A stretch of 64,000 bases of DNA, taken from assembly GCA_035610365.1 (NCBI GenBank), contig CM069434.1, positions 98,630,806-98,694,805 of the forward strand. Direction: 5' to 3'. The position numbers and the translations under genes were made by a program. The notes beneath the pieces were generated by a model. It had not been told where the DNA came from, searched no databases, and was given only the letters and a program-made list of their open reading frames with translations. Of the stretch, positions 24,390-34,869 are shown piece after piece. This DNA comes from Aquatica leii (Eukaryota; Arthropoda; Insecta; Coleoptera; Lampyridae). Positions within the stretch are counted from its first letter, which is position 1. Each line of letters begins with the position of its first letter.

Positions 24390-25517
24390 ATATAATAAAC
24401 ACAAAGAAAATTTGATGGGAGCAGGTATAGGGTGAAACCATGACCTTGCAAGAACACAAATCAAAATAAGCCTTAAAGCCAACTATAACAAAAAGAACAC
24501 AAAGAAGAAATGCAACGTAAAAAAATAACAAATTAAAAATTATGCGAACAATATCAAAGAAAAGTAGACCAAGAAATTGGAAAAATAAAAGATCTAAAGG
24601 GAAAGAACATTTGACAGAACTATAAAAGAGTTATCGCACTAGCAGCAAACAAATACGTAAACCTTGCAAAAAAACAATAACAAGACATAAATATCACAAA
24701 CTACGCTTAAAACAATTAATGAAAAGAGAATACTAAAATTTAAAATAAATAGTGCTAAGAAAATAAAAAAAACATTAAAAAAACAATACCTCGAGAAAAA
24801 CAACGAAATCAAATAGAATATAAGCAAAGACAAAAAATAATTAGCGAAACAGCAAGCTCTGGATACAAAAAAAGTAACAAGAAGACATGACTCGAAAAAA
24901 ATTTATCACGTAGTAAAAAGGGGAAAGGACATACACGCAATACAAAAATAAGATTAAAAACAGAAAAACTGTGCTGAACAGAAGAACAAACAAAGAATAG
25001 ATGCGTAAAATATTTTACAGAAATGTATACAGAACAAACTAACATGATCAAGCGCCATTCAACAAATACCAAAATGAGATAGAAATATAAGTCTGGAAGA
25101 ATTTAGCATAGCAAAAATAAAAAAAAACAATCATGATTCTCAAAAACAAAAAAGCGGCAGTAATAGATAACATAACATCTAAGATAATCAAAACACATGT
25201 AACATCAGTAGATATCATGCACATACTACTCCAGAAGATATGAAGAAGAACAAATTCCGTCAGATATGACAAAAAAAATAATTGTGAAACTACCCAAAAA
25301 AGGTGACGCAACAAGATGCAAAAACTGGAGACCAGTAACATTACTATGCACGTGTAGCATAATATGACAAGTACGGTCCTTGAAAGAATTAAAGAAACAA
25401 TCGATAAAAAGCTGATACAAAATCAAGCTAGAATCAGGCCAAACAGATCGTGTAGAGATCAAATACGCACAGTACGAATTTTCTTAAATTAAACAGACAA
25501 AAAAAAATTACATAAAC
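24390..25517 (+). pseudogene. LINE A: endonuclease end and RT start, decayed
   Basis: The plus strand starts with MNAKVGKYNKHKENLMGAGIG, the GDMNAKVG region of a LINE AP endonuclease. A lysine-rich linker follows. Then come polymerase fragments: KLPKKGDATRCKNWRPVTLL near 25290 and QARIRPNRSCRDQIRTVRIF near 25420. The fragment ends KKNYINFINF at the 12-bp duplication of the Penelope-like insertion and resumes at 27532. Motif style is RTE/CR1-like. Full of stops. Confidence 0.8.
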
Positions 25518-25638
25518 TTCATAAACTTTAAGTACTGTAGTTACGTCCTCCTTTTAATGTATTAATTAATGAATTGGTTAGAAACACTCTTCACTAGGAG
25601 GGGCAAATTAAACCACTTTAGATTTTTAATATGGCGAC

Positions 25639-25669
25639 GTTTCGTGCAACCATGTGTGCACTTCTTCAA
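25639..25669 (-). ncRNA. Hammerhead-like core, left arm of Penelope copy
   Basis: Minus strand: UUGAAGA (expected CUGAAGA; C3 changed to U), stem II GUGCA/UGCAC with loop CACAUGGU, then GAAAC. C3 is an invariant core base, so activity is doubtful. The mirrored copy has the identical change. Confidence 0.55.
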
Positions 25670-26174
25670 GCCACTAAAATATATTGTACGTAAGTTACAC
25701 ATTGCTTATTGTATAATAAATAATACGTTTTAGGTACAAAACAAGAAACTTACACAAAAAAAGTTCGAGTGGAACGTCCTCAACTCCAAACAACATGACA
25801 ACTAATACACAAATTAAATAACATAAATAACTCGTTAAAATATTATTAAAAAGGTCAAATAATTAAAATGTTGTATATGAACAATAACTAAGAATGACAA
25901 ACAATTGACACGACATGTATAATCAAAAATTATATTTGCAATGTCAAGGTAATCATGTAAGATAAGAAACGAAAAATACCGCGAATTTAATAGACCTATA
26001 TAAGCTAATAAGCAATCTTGGATATTAAATTGTTGTATACATTACTTAAATTATTCGTGTCTGTATTAAAGTTAATGTTGTTTTTGTAAACGTTGATGAA
26101 TATCATCTCTGAAACTAATCGCTTTTTATAGTTACAATCTATGTCTAAAATTTTAGGATTATTGAAATCAAAAA

Positions 26175-27080
26175 GTGTTAAGAGTGTTTAATAGTTACAA
26201 CCAACATTTGAAATTCACGTATGAAGTTGAACAAAAAGGTTCATTACCATATTTAGATGTTAGACTTAGTAAGGATACTAACACGGGTTGTTTAGTTAGT
26301 GAATGGTATACTAAACCCATAGCCTCTAACAGAACGTTAAATTACTTTTCCAAACATCCACACTATCAAAAGATTAATACGATCAAGGCTATGAAAAATA
26401 AAATATTAAGTTTAAGCAGTCCACAGTTTGTTACAAAAAACCTTAACTGCTTAAAGAACATATTAAAGAAAAATAACTACCCGAATAACATAATAAACAA
26501 AATACTCATACACACTAACACAACGAATAATAATAATACTCCACCACCAATAAACCCATCCATTACTAACCTTAATACTATCCCTAATACTAACGTTATT
26601 TACACAAAAATAATAAATGTTCCAAACCTAACAAAAAGAATAATTCCGATTATTAAAACCAATCACATTAAAATAACAACTTACAACACTAATACTATCT
26701 ATAACATGCTGTACAGTAGAACTAAAGATAAAACTAATACAACTGAAAAACATGATGTAGTGTACAAGCTAGATTGTATGGGATGCCAAGCGTGTTACAT
26801 AGGGCAAACGAAACAGAAAATAAAAAATCGGATAAATAATCACATGTATGATTGCAATAATAAAAAGGGCGAAACAGCGTTAGCGTTACATCATATCAAT
26901 ACGGGACATAATTTTGATTTCAATAATCCTAAAATTTTAGACATAGATTGTAACTATAAAAAGCGATTAGTTTCAGAGATGATATTCATCAACGTTTACA
27001 AAAACAACATTAACTTTAATACAGACACGAATAATTTAAGTAATGTATACAACAATTTAATATCCAAGATTGCTTATTAG
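26175..27080 (+). CDS. Penelope-like C-terminal protein with GIY-YIG endonuclease
   Basis: An uninterrupted 301-codon frame. Residues about 5-75 (HLKFTYEVE, GSLPYLDVRLSK, SEWYTKP, LNYFSKHP) correspond to the end of the Penelope reverse transcriptase and its thumb. Residues about 110-150 are an N/T/P-rich linker. Residues about 197-260 form the GIY-YIG module: VYKLDC, a C-x2-C pair, CYIGQTKQKIKNRINNH, then ALALHHINTGHNFDF. YIG is intact and the first box is VYK, as usual in this family. The nuclease nicks target DNA for insertion. The frame opens exactly where the left inverted arm ends, at a GTG, so there is no true start codon; this is the tail of a larger polyprotein truncated at its 5' side. 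The absence of stops suggests a young copy. Confidence 0.85.
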   Translation: MLRVFNSYNQHLKFTYEVEQKGSLPYLDVRLSKDTNTGCLVSEWYTKPIASNRTLNYFSKHPHYQKINTIKAMKNKILSLSSPQFVTKNLNCLKNILKKNNYPNNIINKILIHTNTTNNNNTPPPINPSITNLNTIPNTNVIYTKIINVPNLTKRIIPIIKTNHIKITTYNTNTIYNMLYSRTKDKTNTTEKHDVVYKLDCMGCQACYIGQTKQKIKNRINNHMYDCNNKKGETALALHHINTGHNFDFNNPKILDIDCNYKKRLVSEMIFINVYKNNINFNTDTNNLSNVYNNLISKIAY

Positions 27081-27415
27081 CTTATATAGGTCTATTAAAT
27101 TCGCGGTATTTTTCGTTTCTTATCTTACATGATTACCTTGACATTGCAAATATAATTTTTGATTATACATGTCGTGTCAATTGTTTGTCATTCTTAGTTA
27201 TTGTTCATATACAACATTTTAATTATTTGACCTTTTTAATAATATTTTAACGAGTTATTTATGTTATTTAATTTGTGTATTAGTTGTCATGTTGTTTGGA
27301 GTTGAGGACGTTCCACTCGAACTTTTTTTGTGTAAGTTTCTTGTTTTGTACCTAAAACGTATTATTTATTATACAATAAGCAATGTGTAACTTACGTACA
27401 ATATATTTTAGTGGC

Positions 27416-27446
27416 TTGAAGAAGTGCACACATGGTTGCACGAAAC
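27416..27446 (+). ncRNA. Hammerhead-like core, right arm of Penelope copy
   Basis: Plus strand: TTGAAGA (C3 changed), stem GTGCA/TGCAC, then GAAAC, followed by GTCGCC. Mirror of the core at 25639-25669. Confidence 0.55.
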
Positions 27447-27531
27447 GTCGCCATATTAAAAATCTAAAGTGGTTTAATTTGCCCCTCCTAGTGAAGAGTG
27501 TTTCTAACCAATTCATTAATTCATAAACTTT

Positions 27532-27640
27532 GTTAAAGCATTTGATTCTGTAAACTGGGGAAAATGTCTAATCTTAATACAGCATACTTGAAAAATACAT
27601 AACAATGAGAATGTAAAATAAGGTGGAAAAACTGATCTTT
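27532..27640 (+). pseudogene. LINE A resumed: RT palm start
   Basis: VKAFDSVNW, the first catalytic aspartate segment of the LINE polymerase, follows in frame from KKNYINFINF on the other side of the Penelope-like insertion. The element is cut off near 27640 by the next LINE. A near copy of this stretch begins at about 29731. Confidence 0.8.
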
Positions 27641-29703
27641 AGGAATATAAACAATTAAGATCACAATATAGAAACAAGTGTTGTAAGAGAAAAGAAGAAT
27701 ATAGGATCAAATAAAAATGTTAGAAAATAAAGGAGACATATGGAGCTTTTTGAATAAGAAAAAAAAATGGGATACAAATTGATATGAAATAATAGAGAGA
27801 ACATTGCGTAGAGATCTTAGAAGAAGAATAAGAAAAGAAGGGTAAATTTGAAATAGAAAGTATAACAAGAGAAGGGAGCAGTACGGCTATACAAAAAGAA
27901 GAAGTAGAAGAAGCATTAAGATAAATAAAAAAAGGATATGCAGAAGGGACGGATGGGACGCAAGAAGAACAATGGAAATATATAGGAAAGAGAACGAAAG
28001 AAAGAATAGGAAAAATTTTAAATAAGATATGGTCAGGTGAATTGTTTTTAGATGATTGGAAAAAAGGAATAATATGCCCAGTTTACAAAGAAGGAGACAG
28101 AAGAGAGGTAAAAACCTATAGAAGTATAAGTGTGGCAAATGTGGGATATAAGATTTTTATGAAAATTTTGCTAAATAGACTGGAAAGAGAAATGGAGGAA
28201 AAAAGATCTTCCCAGACTGGCAGACAGAATTTAGAAGAGTGAGAAAGATATTGATAATGTATACATATTGAACCAGATAGTAAACAAAGAATTAGAAGTG
28301 AAAAGAGGAAAAGTTTTTGCGTTATTTTTGGATATAAAAGCAGCGTTTGATAATGTAAATAGAAGTAAATTGTGGAATATATTAACAAAAAAACAGATAT
28401 AGAAAGAACTAGTTAAGAATATAGAGGAAATATATAATGAGACAAAGTGCAAAATAAGAATAGATGTGAAGTTAAGTGCAATTTTTTTGACAAATAAAGG
28501 ATTAAGGCAGGGGTGCCCACTTAGTTCTAGTTTATGTGCAGTATATTTATAAAATTTAGAGAAAGAGTTGCTGGAGCAACAGAGTAGAGGAATAGTAGGT
28601 GTGGGTTTCCCGTATGCGGATGACATAGTAATTATAGCGAAGAAATAAAGAAGATGATAAAGACAGTAAGAAAGTATCTGAAAAAAAAATGGTTTAAGTG
28701 TAAATGTGGGAAAAATTAAGATAGTAGGGTTTCAAAAAGGGAAGAGGAGTAAAAAATCAGTGGAGTGGAAGTGGGGAGACGAGGTAATAGAAAGTGTATA
28801 GGAAGTGACTTATTTGGGTTATCGAATCAGATACGACAATAAAGATGAGGCTCATATAAAGTGGTTGGCAAAAAAGTATAATAGAATAGTAGCTCTGTTG
28901 TGGGGTATAGGAGAGAGGGGGTTTGGGAAGCAAATAGAAGCAAGAAGATGGTTGTTTAACAAATTAATAAAGAGTGTGACGATGTACGGGGCGGAAATAT
29001 GAGGGTAGAAAGAATGGGAGGAATTGGAGAAAGTACAATAAAATACTGAAAATGAACGTTAGGATTAGAAAGGCAGACGCCACGGTACTTAGTAGAGGAA
29101 GAAATGAAGATAGAAAAAATAAGAGTACTGACGATGAAGAGAACAATGAACAAATGAAAGAAAGAGAAAAATGTAAATTGCTTCAAATGTGCTGAAAAAA
29201 GGTAAAGAATGAAAAAAATATATATGAACAAGAAATACAATGAAAGATATACAAATATAGTGATAGACAATATTCCAAGGTACATAAAGAGCAAAAAAAG
29301 CTTGATATGAAAAAGAATGGTAGCAAGATTTAGATGCGGGAATGAAGAACAAGAGGATTAGTATTGGAAGGAAGATAAAGATATGAGATGTAGACTCTGT
29401 GGGGAATGGTGGGAAAATATAGAGCACATGTTAAATGAATACATAGAACTAAGAGAAGAGGAGAGAGGAAGGTTGGAAATTTTGGGAGAAGCAGTGGGAT
29501 AGATGGAAGAGGTATTAAAAAGGAGAAGATTACAAGTAGTGTAGTAAGAAGTATTTGTATACAGAGAATTAATTAGCGGTGGAGGGTTTAGGATTATGTT
29601 TGTTATGTAATAGGATAATTTTAGGTTTAGTTTAAAAAATACGAATTATTTGTTAAAAAATTTCTTTTTATGACAAATAAAAGCTATTGAATTGAATTGA
29701 ATT
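27640..29703 (+). pseudogene. I-group-like LINE polymerase with 3' tail, decayed
   Basis: The plus strand carries: DDWKKGIICPVYKEGDRREVK (28045-28110); IDNVYILNQIVNKELE; KVFALFLDIKAAFDNVNRSK with the first aspartate; GLRQGCPLSSSL; FPYADDIVIIA, the catalytic pair, at about 28606-28640; VTYLGYRIRYDNKDEAHIKW; and a C-terminal knuckle (CRLCGEWWENIEHMLNEY) near 29390-29440. The element ends with a tail of aataaaagct followed by repeats of ATTGA (29680-29703). A 3' tail of pentamer repeats instead of poly(A) is known in several LINE clades. The catalytic boxes survive but about ten stops and frameshifts make the copy inactive. It sits between two copies of LINE A. Confidence 0.85.
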
Positions 29704-29719
29704 GTCTTAAACTAAATAG

Positions 29720-30720
29720 CTGAAAACAATTCACATAAACTTTGTTAAAGCATTTGACTTCGTAAACCGGGGAACATCTGGAAAATTCTAATACAGCATA
29801 GTTATAAGATACATAACAATCATGTAAAAATTGTACCAAAACATTACAGCAGTCATAAAGCAAGCCTTACAAAAGCAATACAAAATAGAAAAGGCGTTAA
29901 ACAAGGAGGCAAACTATTGTAACTCCTCTTCATTATAGCAATAGATTGAAAATTGCAGACTGCAAAATAGGAATAAATTGGAACACTTTTAGTAAGCTGA
30001 CAGACTTAGAGTTTGCAGATGGCATTACACTAATAACATTAACAAGGCAGTATATGCAATCAAACACCAACAAACTGATAAATGCTGCAAAAAAAGTAGA
30101 ATTAATAATAAATAAAAAAAACAAGAGTACTGACAAGAAATAAGGATGGAAACAATAAAATCAAAATTCATGGCCAAAACATAGACGAAGTCGAAGAATT
30201 TGGTTATTTAGAAGCAGCAGAAAAGAAATACAGAGCAAGAAATAATCCTCAAAATCTGTAAAGCACAAAATGCATTTTACTCACTAAGAAAAGTTTGAAA
30301 GACTAAAAATATCACTAAGAAAACAAAAATTTAACTATTCAGATCAAATATAAAAAGCATTCTCTTGTACGGAGCAAAAACATGGGCAGAGAACAAAGGC
30401 GACACACAAAAACTACAAGTATTTATAAACAAATGTTTGGGAAAAATATGTCAAATTTTTTGACCAGTAAAGATAACAAATAAGAAATTATGAAAAATAA
30501 CAAAAGAAGAATCAATAGAAGTGACAATAAAAAAAACAGAAATGGACATGAACGAGGCATACACTCAGGAAAGAAAGCAAGAACATAACGCGACAAGCAC
30601 TAGACTTCAACACCACTGAGAAAAAAAAGTAGGATAACCAAAACGAACATAAAAACGAAAAATATCAAAGGAATTAAGAACACTAAATATTACTTGAGGA
30701 GAAGCAAAAAAGTGGCAGTC
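29720..30720 (+). pseudogene. LINE B: second copy of the LINE A family, 3' half
   Basis: It begins at the INFVKAFDFVNRG segment, resembling 27532 onward. It continues with GVKQGG (motif B), IGINWNTFSKLTDLEFADGITLIT (FADD changed to FADG at the second catalytic aspartate), LIINKKNKS and EEFGYLEA. It ends with a GEAKKVAVN-like C-terminus in degraded form near 30700. This looks like a separate 5'-truncated copy, because the overlap with 27532-27640 is only partly identical. Junction with gypsy sequence at about 30725. Confidence 0.78.
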
Positions 30721-30724
30721 AATT

Positions 30725-33470
30725 ACACTTTGTACTAAAAGCGTCTGGTAGTTATCGTTTATGTGATGATTATCGTCGTTTAAACGCACAAACATTTTCA
30801 GACCATTATCTTATTGCACAAATATGTGATTTCTCTCATGAATCAAAAAACCATCTTCAGCAACACAGATTTAGTTTGAACGTACATCCAAATTTGTGTT
30901 ATTAAAGAAACTCTTTTCGGTCTTTTTCAATTCAACGTCCTCACGTTTAGTCTTAGAAATGCAGGTCAGACTTTTCAACGAATACTGAACTTGATTCTTG
31001 AAAAACTTTATTATTATTATTATTTTATTTGCATATCTAAATAATGTTCTCGCGGTATCAACCTATCTAAAGAAACATGATAGACGCTTAACACAGGTTT
31101 CTTAACGCTTAAACAGAGTTTTGTTATCAATCCTGCAAAGTGCGTTTTTGGTCAACAAAGAGTAGAGTGTTTAGGGCATGAATTATCAGTTACGGAAACA
31201 AGACTTCTTCTAAACAAGATAGCAGCCTTGCAAAATTAAAAAAAAATCAACATATGTTCAAAAGTCAAAAAGATTCTTTGGTACAACAAATTTGTATATA
31301 CGTGATATCAAAATCAACGCGACAACTCAAATGCCTCTTGTTACGTTGTTTTTCTCGTACCTTAAAGAGCGATGACTAACTCAGTTGTTTCGGTGATTGT
31401 TTCATAAGCTTTGTCGTGCTAAATTATAAAATGAATTTTAAAAACGCTCCAAAACGATGAAACACTAGGGTAGAAGGCACCGTCTAAGTCTACTCGAATC
31501 TGTAATAGAACAAATGACAAGACAGAAGTAGTAACACAGAGTATATTCATTTTATCACAGATAGCGGTTTACATTAGAAGAAAATCCATAATTAGATGGA
31601 TATAGATTTGTCGGTATCACAGACAAAATACTAAATAAGGTTTCTATTAGGCAATACGTCGCATAACAAAGTGACCCCGTCAGCGTAAAGTTTAAATTCA
31701 GAAGAGAAACGAATTTACTTCGTAGATTAAAATACAAAAATACAAGTCCCAAAGATGTAGAGAAACAAAACTATTCTATAATTAATTGTGTTAACAATCT
31801 AACATGTACGTACAGTCGCCCTTACAATTGACTGACTAGCAAAATACTAAGAATTAAAATAGAAACTATAATACTTACAAATTAGTTTTCCTCAAAACAT
31901 GCGACTAGCTAGCGGCACTTTTCCAGCATTTCTTAAAATTTAATTGAAATCTAACAAAGACGCACATACGGTGTTATCAGAAACAAAACGTATTTGATTC
32001 ATACGATCACTGAAAATAAACGAATGGGCAGTTTTGCTCAAATTTCGTAATTTTGGTAAGCGTTTCCTTAAATACGATAATAATTGCATCCAATCCTTGA
32101 AAGATGTAAATAATGTTAGTTACAGTGACGTGATGTTGTCATAGAAGTTTTCCCAATTATAACATCTGTTTATTATCTCCACAGACAAAGAACACGTGTG
32201 GAGGTATGGAAACCCGTTACAGACAATTACGGAAGAATTAAATTACACCGCAAACATAAAAAACAAATGCTTACCTTAAATACAAACTTTCACTCAAGTC
32301 GTAACGATATTATATTTCATATTCGCATGGATGTGGATAATAATAATAACACTACGGTAGATGATGTCCGCGTTATTCATACTATACCGGATGAATAAAT
32401 GTTTAAAATTTGACATTTTATCCTTACCAAAACGACGAAAAGTGGGCGTTCCAAGAATAAATCTTATACAAGGAACAAACATCATACTAACACACTTTTA
32501 ACATAACTGTACTCATTTATCTTCAGAATTTGTGTAAAACCGATAAGCGTGTTATTGAATAGATTTCCAAGGTAAAATCTGTAGTTGTCAAATCCAAACG
32601 CCAATGCTGTTATGCTAGCACATCCTAAAAATGTTACTCAAATGACGTTAATAACAAAACAATGAGCTTTTTTCTTTAGTTTAAAAAAAAACTTTTGCCG
32701 ATCCAAAAGATTTATTGTGCATATAACCGAAAACTGCTGGTTATTTATCAAGCTGCGAATTTTTTAGATATTATTTAGACAGTTGTAGAATTCATCGAGC
32801 AAGTTTTAGCAAATATTGTTCACATTAGTCAGATACATTTCTAAACTTGCAATGTTTTGTTAGTGTGACGTTTCGACTGGTCGTATTCGACCTTTTATAC
32901 CAATTGCGCTTCGTTGTTATGTATCTCGAATAGTACATGACTCTTTACATCGTTGAATAAACAGTACTCTTAGAATGTATATCCAAATTGGTTAAACCAT
33001 TTGTGCGAGCATTTCAGTCGTGCCAAAGAAGTAAAATTTACCAACATTCACAGACACACGTTGCTCAATTTTCGGCCGTAGAGCGTCGTTTTTGACTTGG
33101 ATCTCATTGCACCACTTCGCCTTCTAATAAAACAATTATTGATCGTTTCTCCCGTTGGCCAGAAGTTGCACCACTGGTGACAATCACTGCCGTAGAAATT
33201 TCTTCTGTCTTTCTCAATGCATAAATAACACGCTATAGCGTCCATCAAAAAATTACGACAGATTGAGACAGGCAATTTGAGTTTGGATTATTTTCGTCTC
33301 TAGTGCGTAAGTTTGGTTGTAAACATCCAATACATCATTTCCAGAGCAAGGGTATGATAGAAATATTCCATTGCGGTGATGACGCAACAACCAACCCCAA
33401 AAATGGACAAAAGCTTTACCAATTGTACTATTAGATTTAATATTGGCTTACAAACCAGATATTGGAATTG
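30725..33470 (+). pseudogene. Ty3/gypsy pol remnant (RT and integrase)
   Basis: The RT segment at about 30730-31200 reads GSYRLCDDYRRLNAQTFSDHY, then FRSFSIQRPH (a frameshifted copy of the FGLFEFNVLTFG segment) and GHELSVT-like residues. The integrase core at about 33060-33400 reads TIIDRFSRWPEVAPLV, RYSVHQKITTD and HHFQSKGMIEIFH, matching the DRFSRWPE, TTDRG and YHP-NG-ER-HR motifs. About 1.6 kb between them is mostly unrecognisable and includes a block similar to 7296-7337 at 31521-31560. Full of stops. It is a different copy from the gypsy at 18960-21325. Confidence 0.82.
32186..32398 (+). other. Open frame after a possible splice acceptor, unidentified
   Basis: A clean frame follows tttattatctccacag (acceptor-like, ending at 32183). 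It encodes a basic start (VEVWKPVTDNYGRIKLHRKH) and an acidic C-terminus (VDDVRVIHTIPDE), with stop at 32396-32398 and AATAAA overlapping it. It could be a terminal exon or part of a retroelement. I know no family. It lies inside gypsy debris, so a host exon is less likely. Confidence 0.25.
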
Positions 33471-33489
33471 GATTTTTTTATTTTTCACA

Positions 33490-34650
33490 AAACTTGATTA
33501 TCCAGTCCAGACACTTTTTTCCAGCACTTCACCAAAGTAGCAGGAGAAATTTTTCGCCATGCGTCGCTATGTAAGCATACAGCGTCTTTCACGTTTAAGT
33601 TTTTTAACAGCTAAGCGACGTTTTCTTCTTCTTGAGATAATACATGTGCCAAGAGACTTTTGCGGTAAAATAACTTAGTCAATCTTATGGGGTTTTGATC
33701 CAAGTGCGGTGCAGTTTGGTGGAAACAAGAACGTTGTAAAATGACCATCGTCACTTGCTAGATTTTTAATAGATTTATGGCTCGAAGCATTGTCGATGAG
33801 AAGAAGAGCACGTTCAAGCAAAATTTCATTTTTTAAATAATTTTTCACTTGAGGAATAAACGATTTATTAAACTACTTTTGGAATATTGCCGTCGTCATC
33901 CAAGCATTAGAAAAAGATTTATATTGAACTGGAATCTGTTGATTTTTGAAAGCTCTTGGATTCTGAGATTTTCCTATCACCATTAGTTGAAGCTTGTGTA
34001 TTAGCATTTGTTCAAACTAAGACAGTAACACGCTCTTTGCTTATTTTCCGCCCAGTTGCAGTTTTTTTTTTGTGCACGAACTATTTTTTCAGGAAACATT
34101 TTCCAGTACAACCTGGACTCATCTGCGTTATATATTTGGGCTGAAACCAGATTAAGTTCTTTGATCTTTTGTGACAATGCCGATAAAAATAGATCGACAG
34201 CAGTTTCGTCATTAGACAGCTTTTTGCCGCACATCTTTAAGAAACGCAAACCATACCTTCCTCTGAAGTTTGCAATCGAACCTCGACTTGCCTCGAAATT
34301 ATCGCGCCTATGTACAGCTTGATACAAATTCCTTGCTTTTGCTGACGCAGTTTCATATGATATAGGAATGTGCCGGAAACGTTGTTTACAAAACCATGCA
34401 AACAGAAGTCTCTCCATTTCTGGGTATTCTGCCTGTTTTAGTTTTTTTCTAGTAGGCGAAATTTGATCACAGTTATCAACGAAACTAAAATACAAAATTA
34501 GGGTTGCTCTAAATATAGTGTATATTTTACATCTGTTTTACCTTTGTATTTTTGCTCTATTTTTTTGATATACGATATTGTAGAAGTCTCCACACCAGTA
34601 AAATTAAAGAGTGTTTTAATTTAACTGTGACATTAATCAAATCACTTGAG
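33490..34650 (-). pseudogene. pogo/Tigger-like transposase (copy 1)
   Basis: Minus strand. An N-terminal psq-type helix-turn-helix relic (GVETSTISYIKKIEQKYK, from about 34600) is followed by a largely intact CENP-B-like DNA-binding segment (EYPEMERLLFAWFCKQRFRHIPIS; FEASRGSIANFRGRYGLRFLK) and the DDE domain start SAQIYNADESRLYWKM, carrying the first catalytic aspartate. Downstream, LLLIDN-like and LPPNCTALIQPMD-like segments are detectable but badly frameshifted down to about 33490. The unbroken part is 164 codons (34495-34001). Tigger-type transposases cut and paste at TA sites. Terminal repeats not found. Confidence 0.85.
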
Positions 34651-34811
34651 CTGTTTTAAAATTTGTTTATTAACTGATCTGAACTTAGCCAACTTTTTTG
34701 TCTCTTTCATGCCCATCCTTTTCTTGTTGATTCATGTCATCGCTTATTTCGTTATTATTAAAGCCAATTTTTAATGTTGCAGCATTTTGTGCCCAATCAA
34801 ATTGAAAATGA

Positions 34812-34862
34812 AATCTAGTAGTGGCTTTTTCATTAGATCATTTGGTCAGTGACTCCCCAAAA
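34812..34862 (+). repeat. Solo hAT end related to the 4.98-kb element
   Basis: agtggctttttcattagatc followed by atttggtcagtgactcc resembles the left end at 4981-5025 (agtggcggcttctctattag, then gtcatttggtcaata). No partner end was found downstream. Confidence 0.45.
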
Positions 34863-34869
34863 AACACTA

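Larger units (their letters stand above)
25518..27531 (+). mobile_element. Penelope-like element with long inverted arms
   Basis: The target duplication ttcataaacttt lies at 25518-25529 and 27520-27531, exactly 12 bp. It interrupts the LINE A polymerase frame, which reads through cleanly once the insertion is removed. The left tail (25530-25563) contains gtcctcct. Inverted arms 25564-26174 and 26912-27521 are about 610 nt each and nearly identical. The right arm covers the last 56 codons of the endonuclease ORF and the 3' region; the left arm is its inverted copy. The polymerase domain is missing, so this is a 5'-truncated copy with an inverted 3'-end duplication, a configuration known for Penelope-like elements. 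Confidence 0.9.

Noticed and set aside
24202-25462. Several hydrophobic minus-strand frames
   Set aside because: They are antisense shadows of an A-rich plus-strand LINE; the apparent membrane segments come from T-rich codons.
26175-26177. GTG as a start codon for the GIY-YIG ORF
   Set aside because: It is only the point where the inverted arm stops; the preceding polymerase domain is missing, so the true start lay upstream in a full-length element.
27887-29427. Series of overlapping minus-strand hydrophobic ORFs
   Set aside because: Antisense of the I-group-like LINE polymerase, again a composition artefact.
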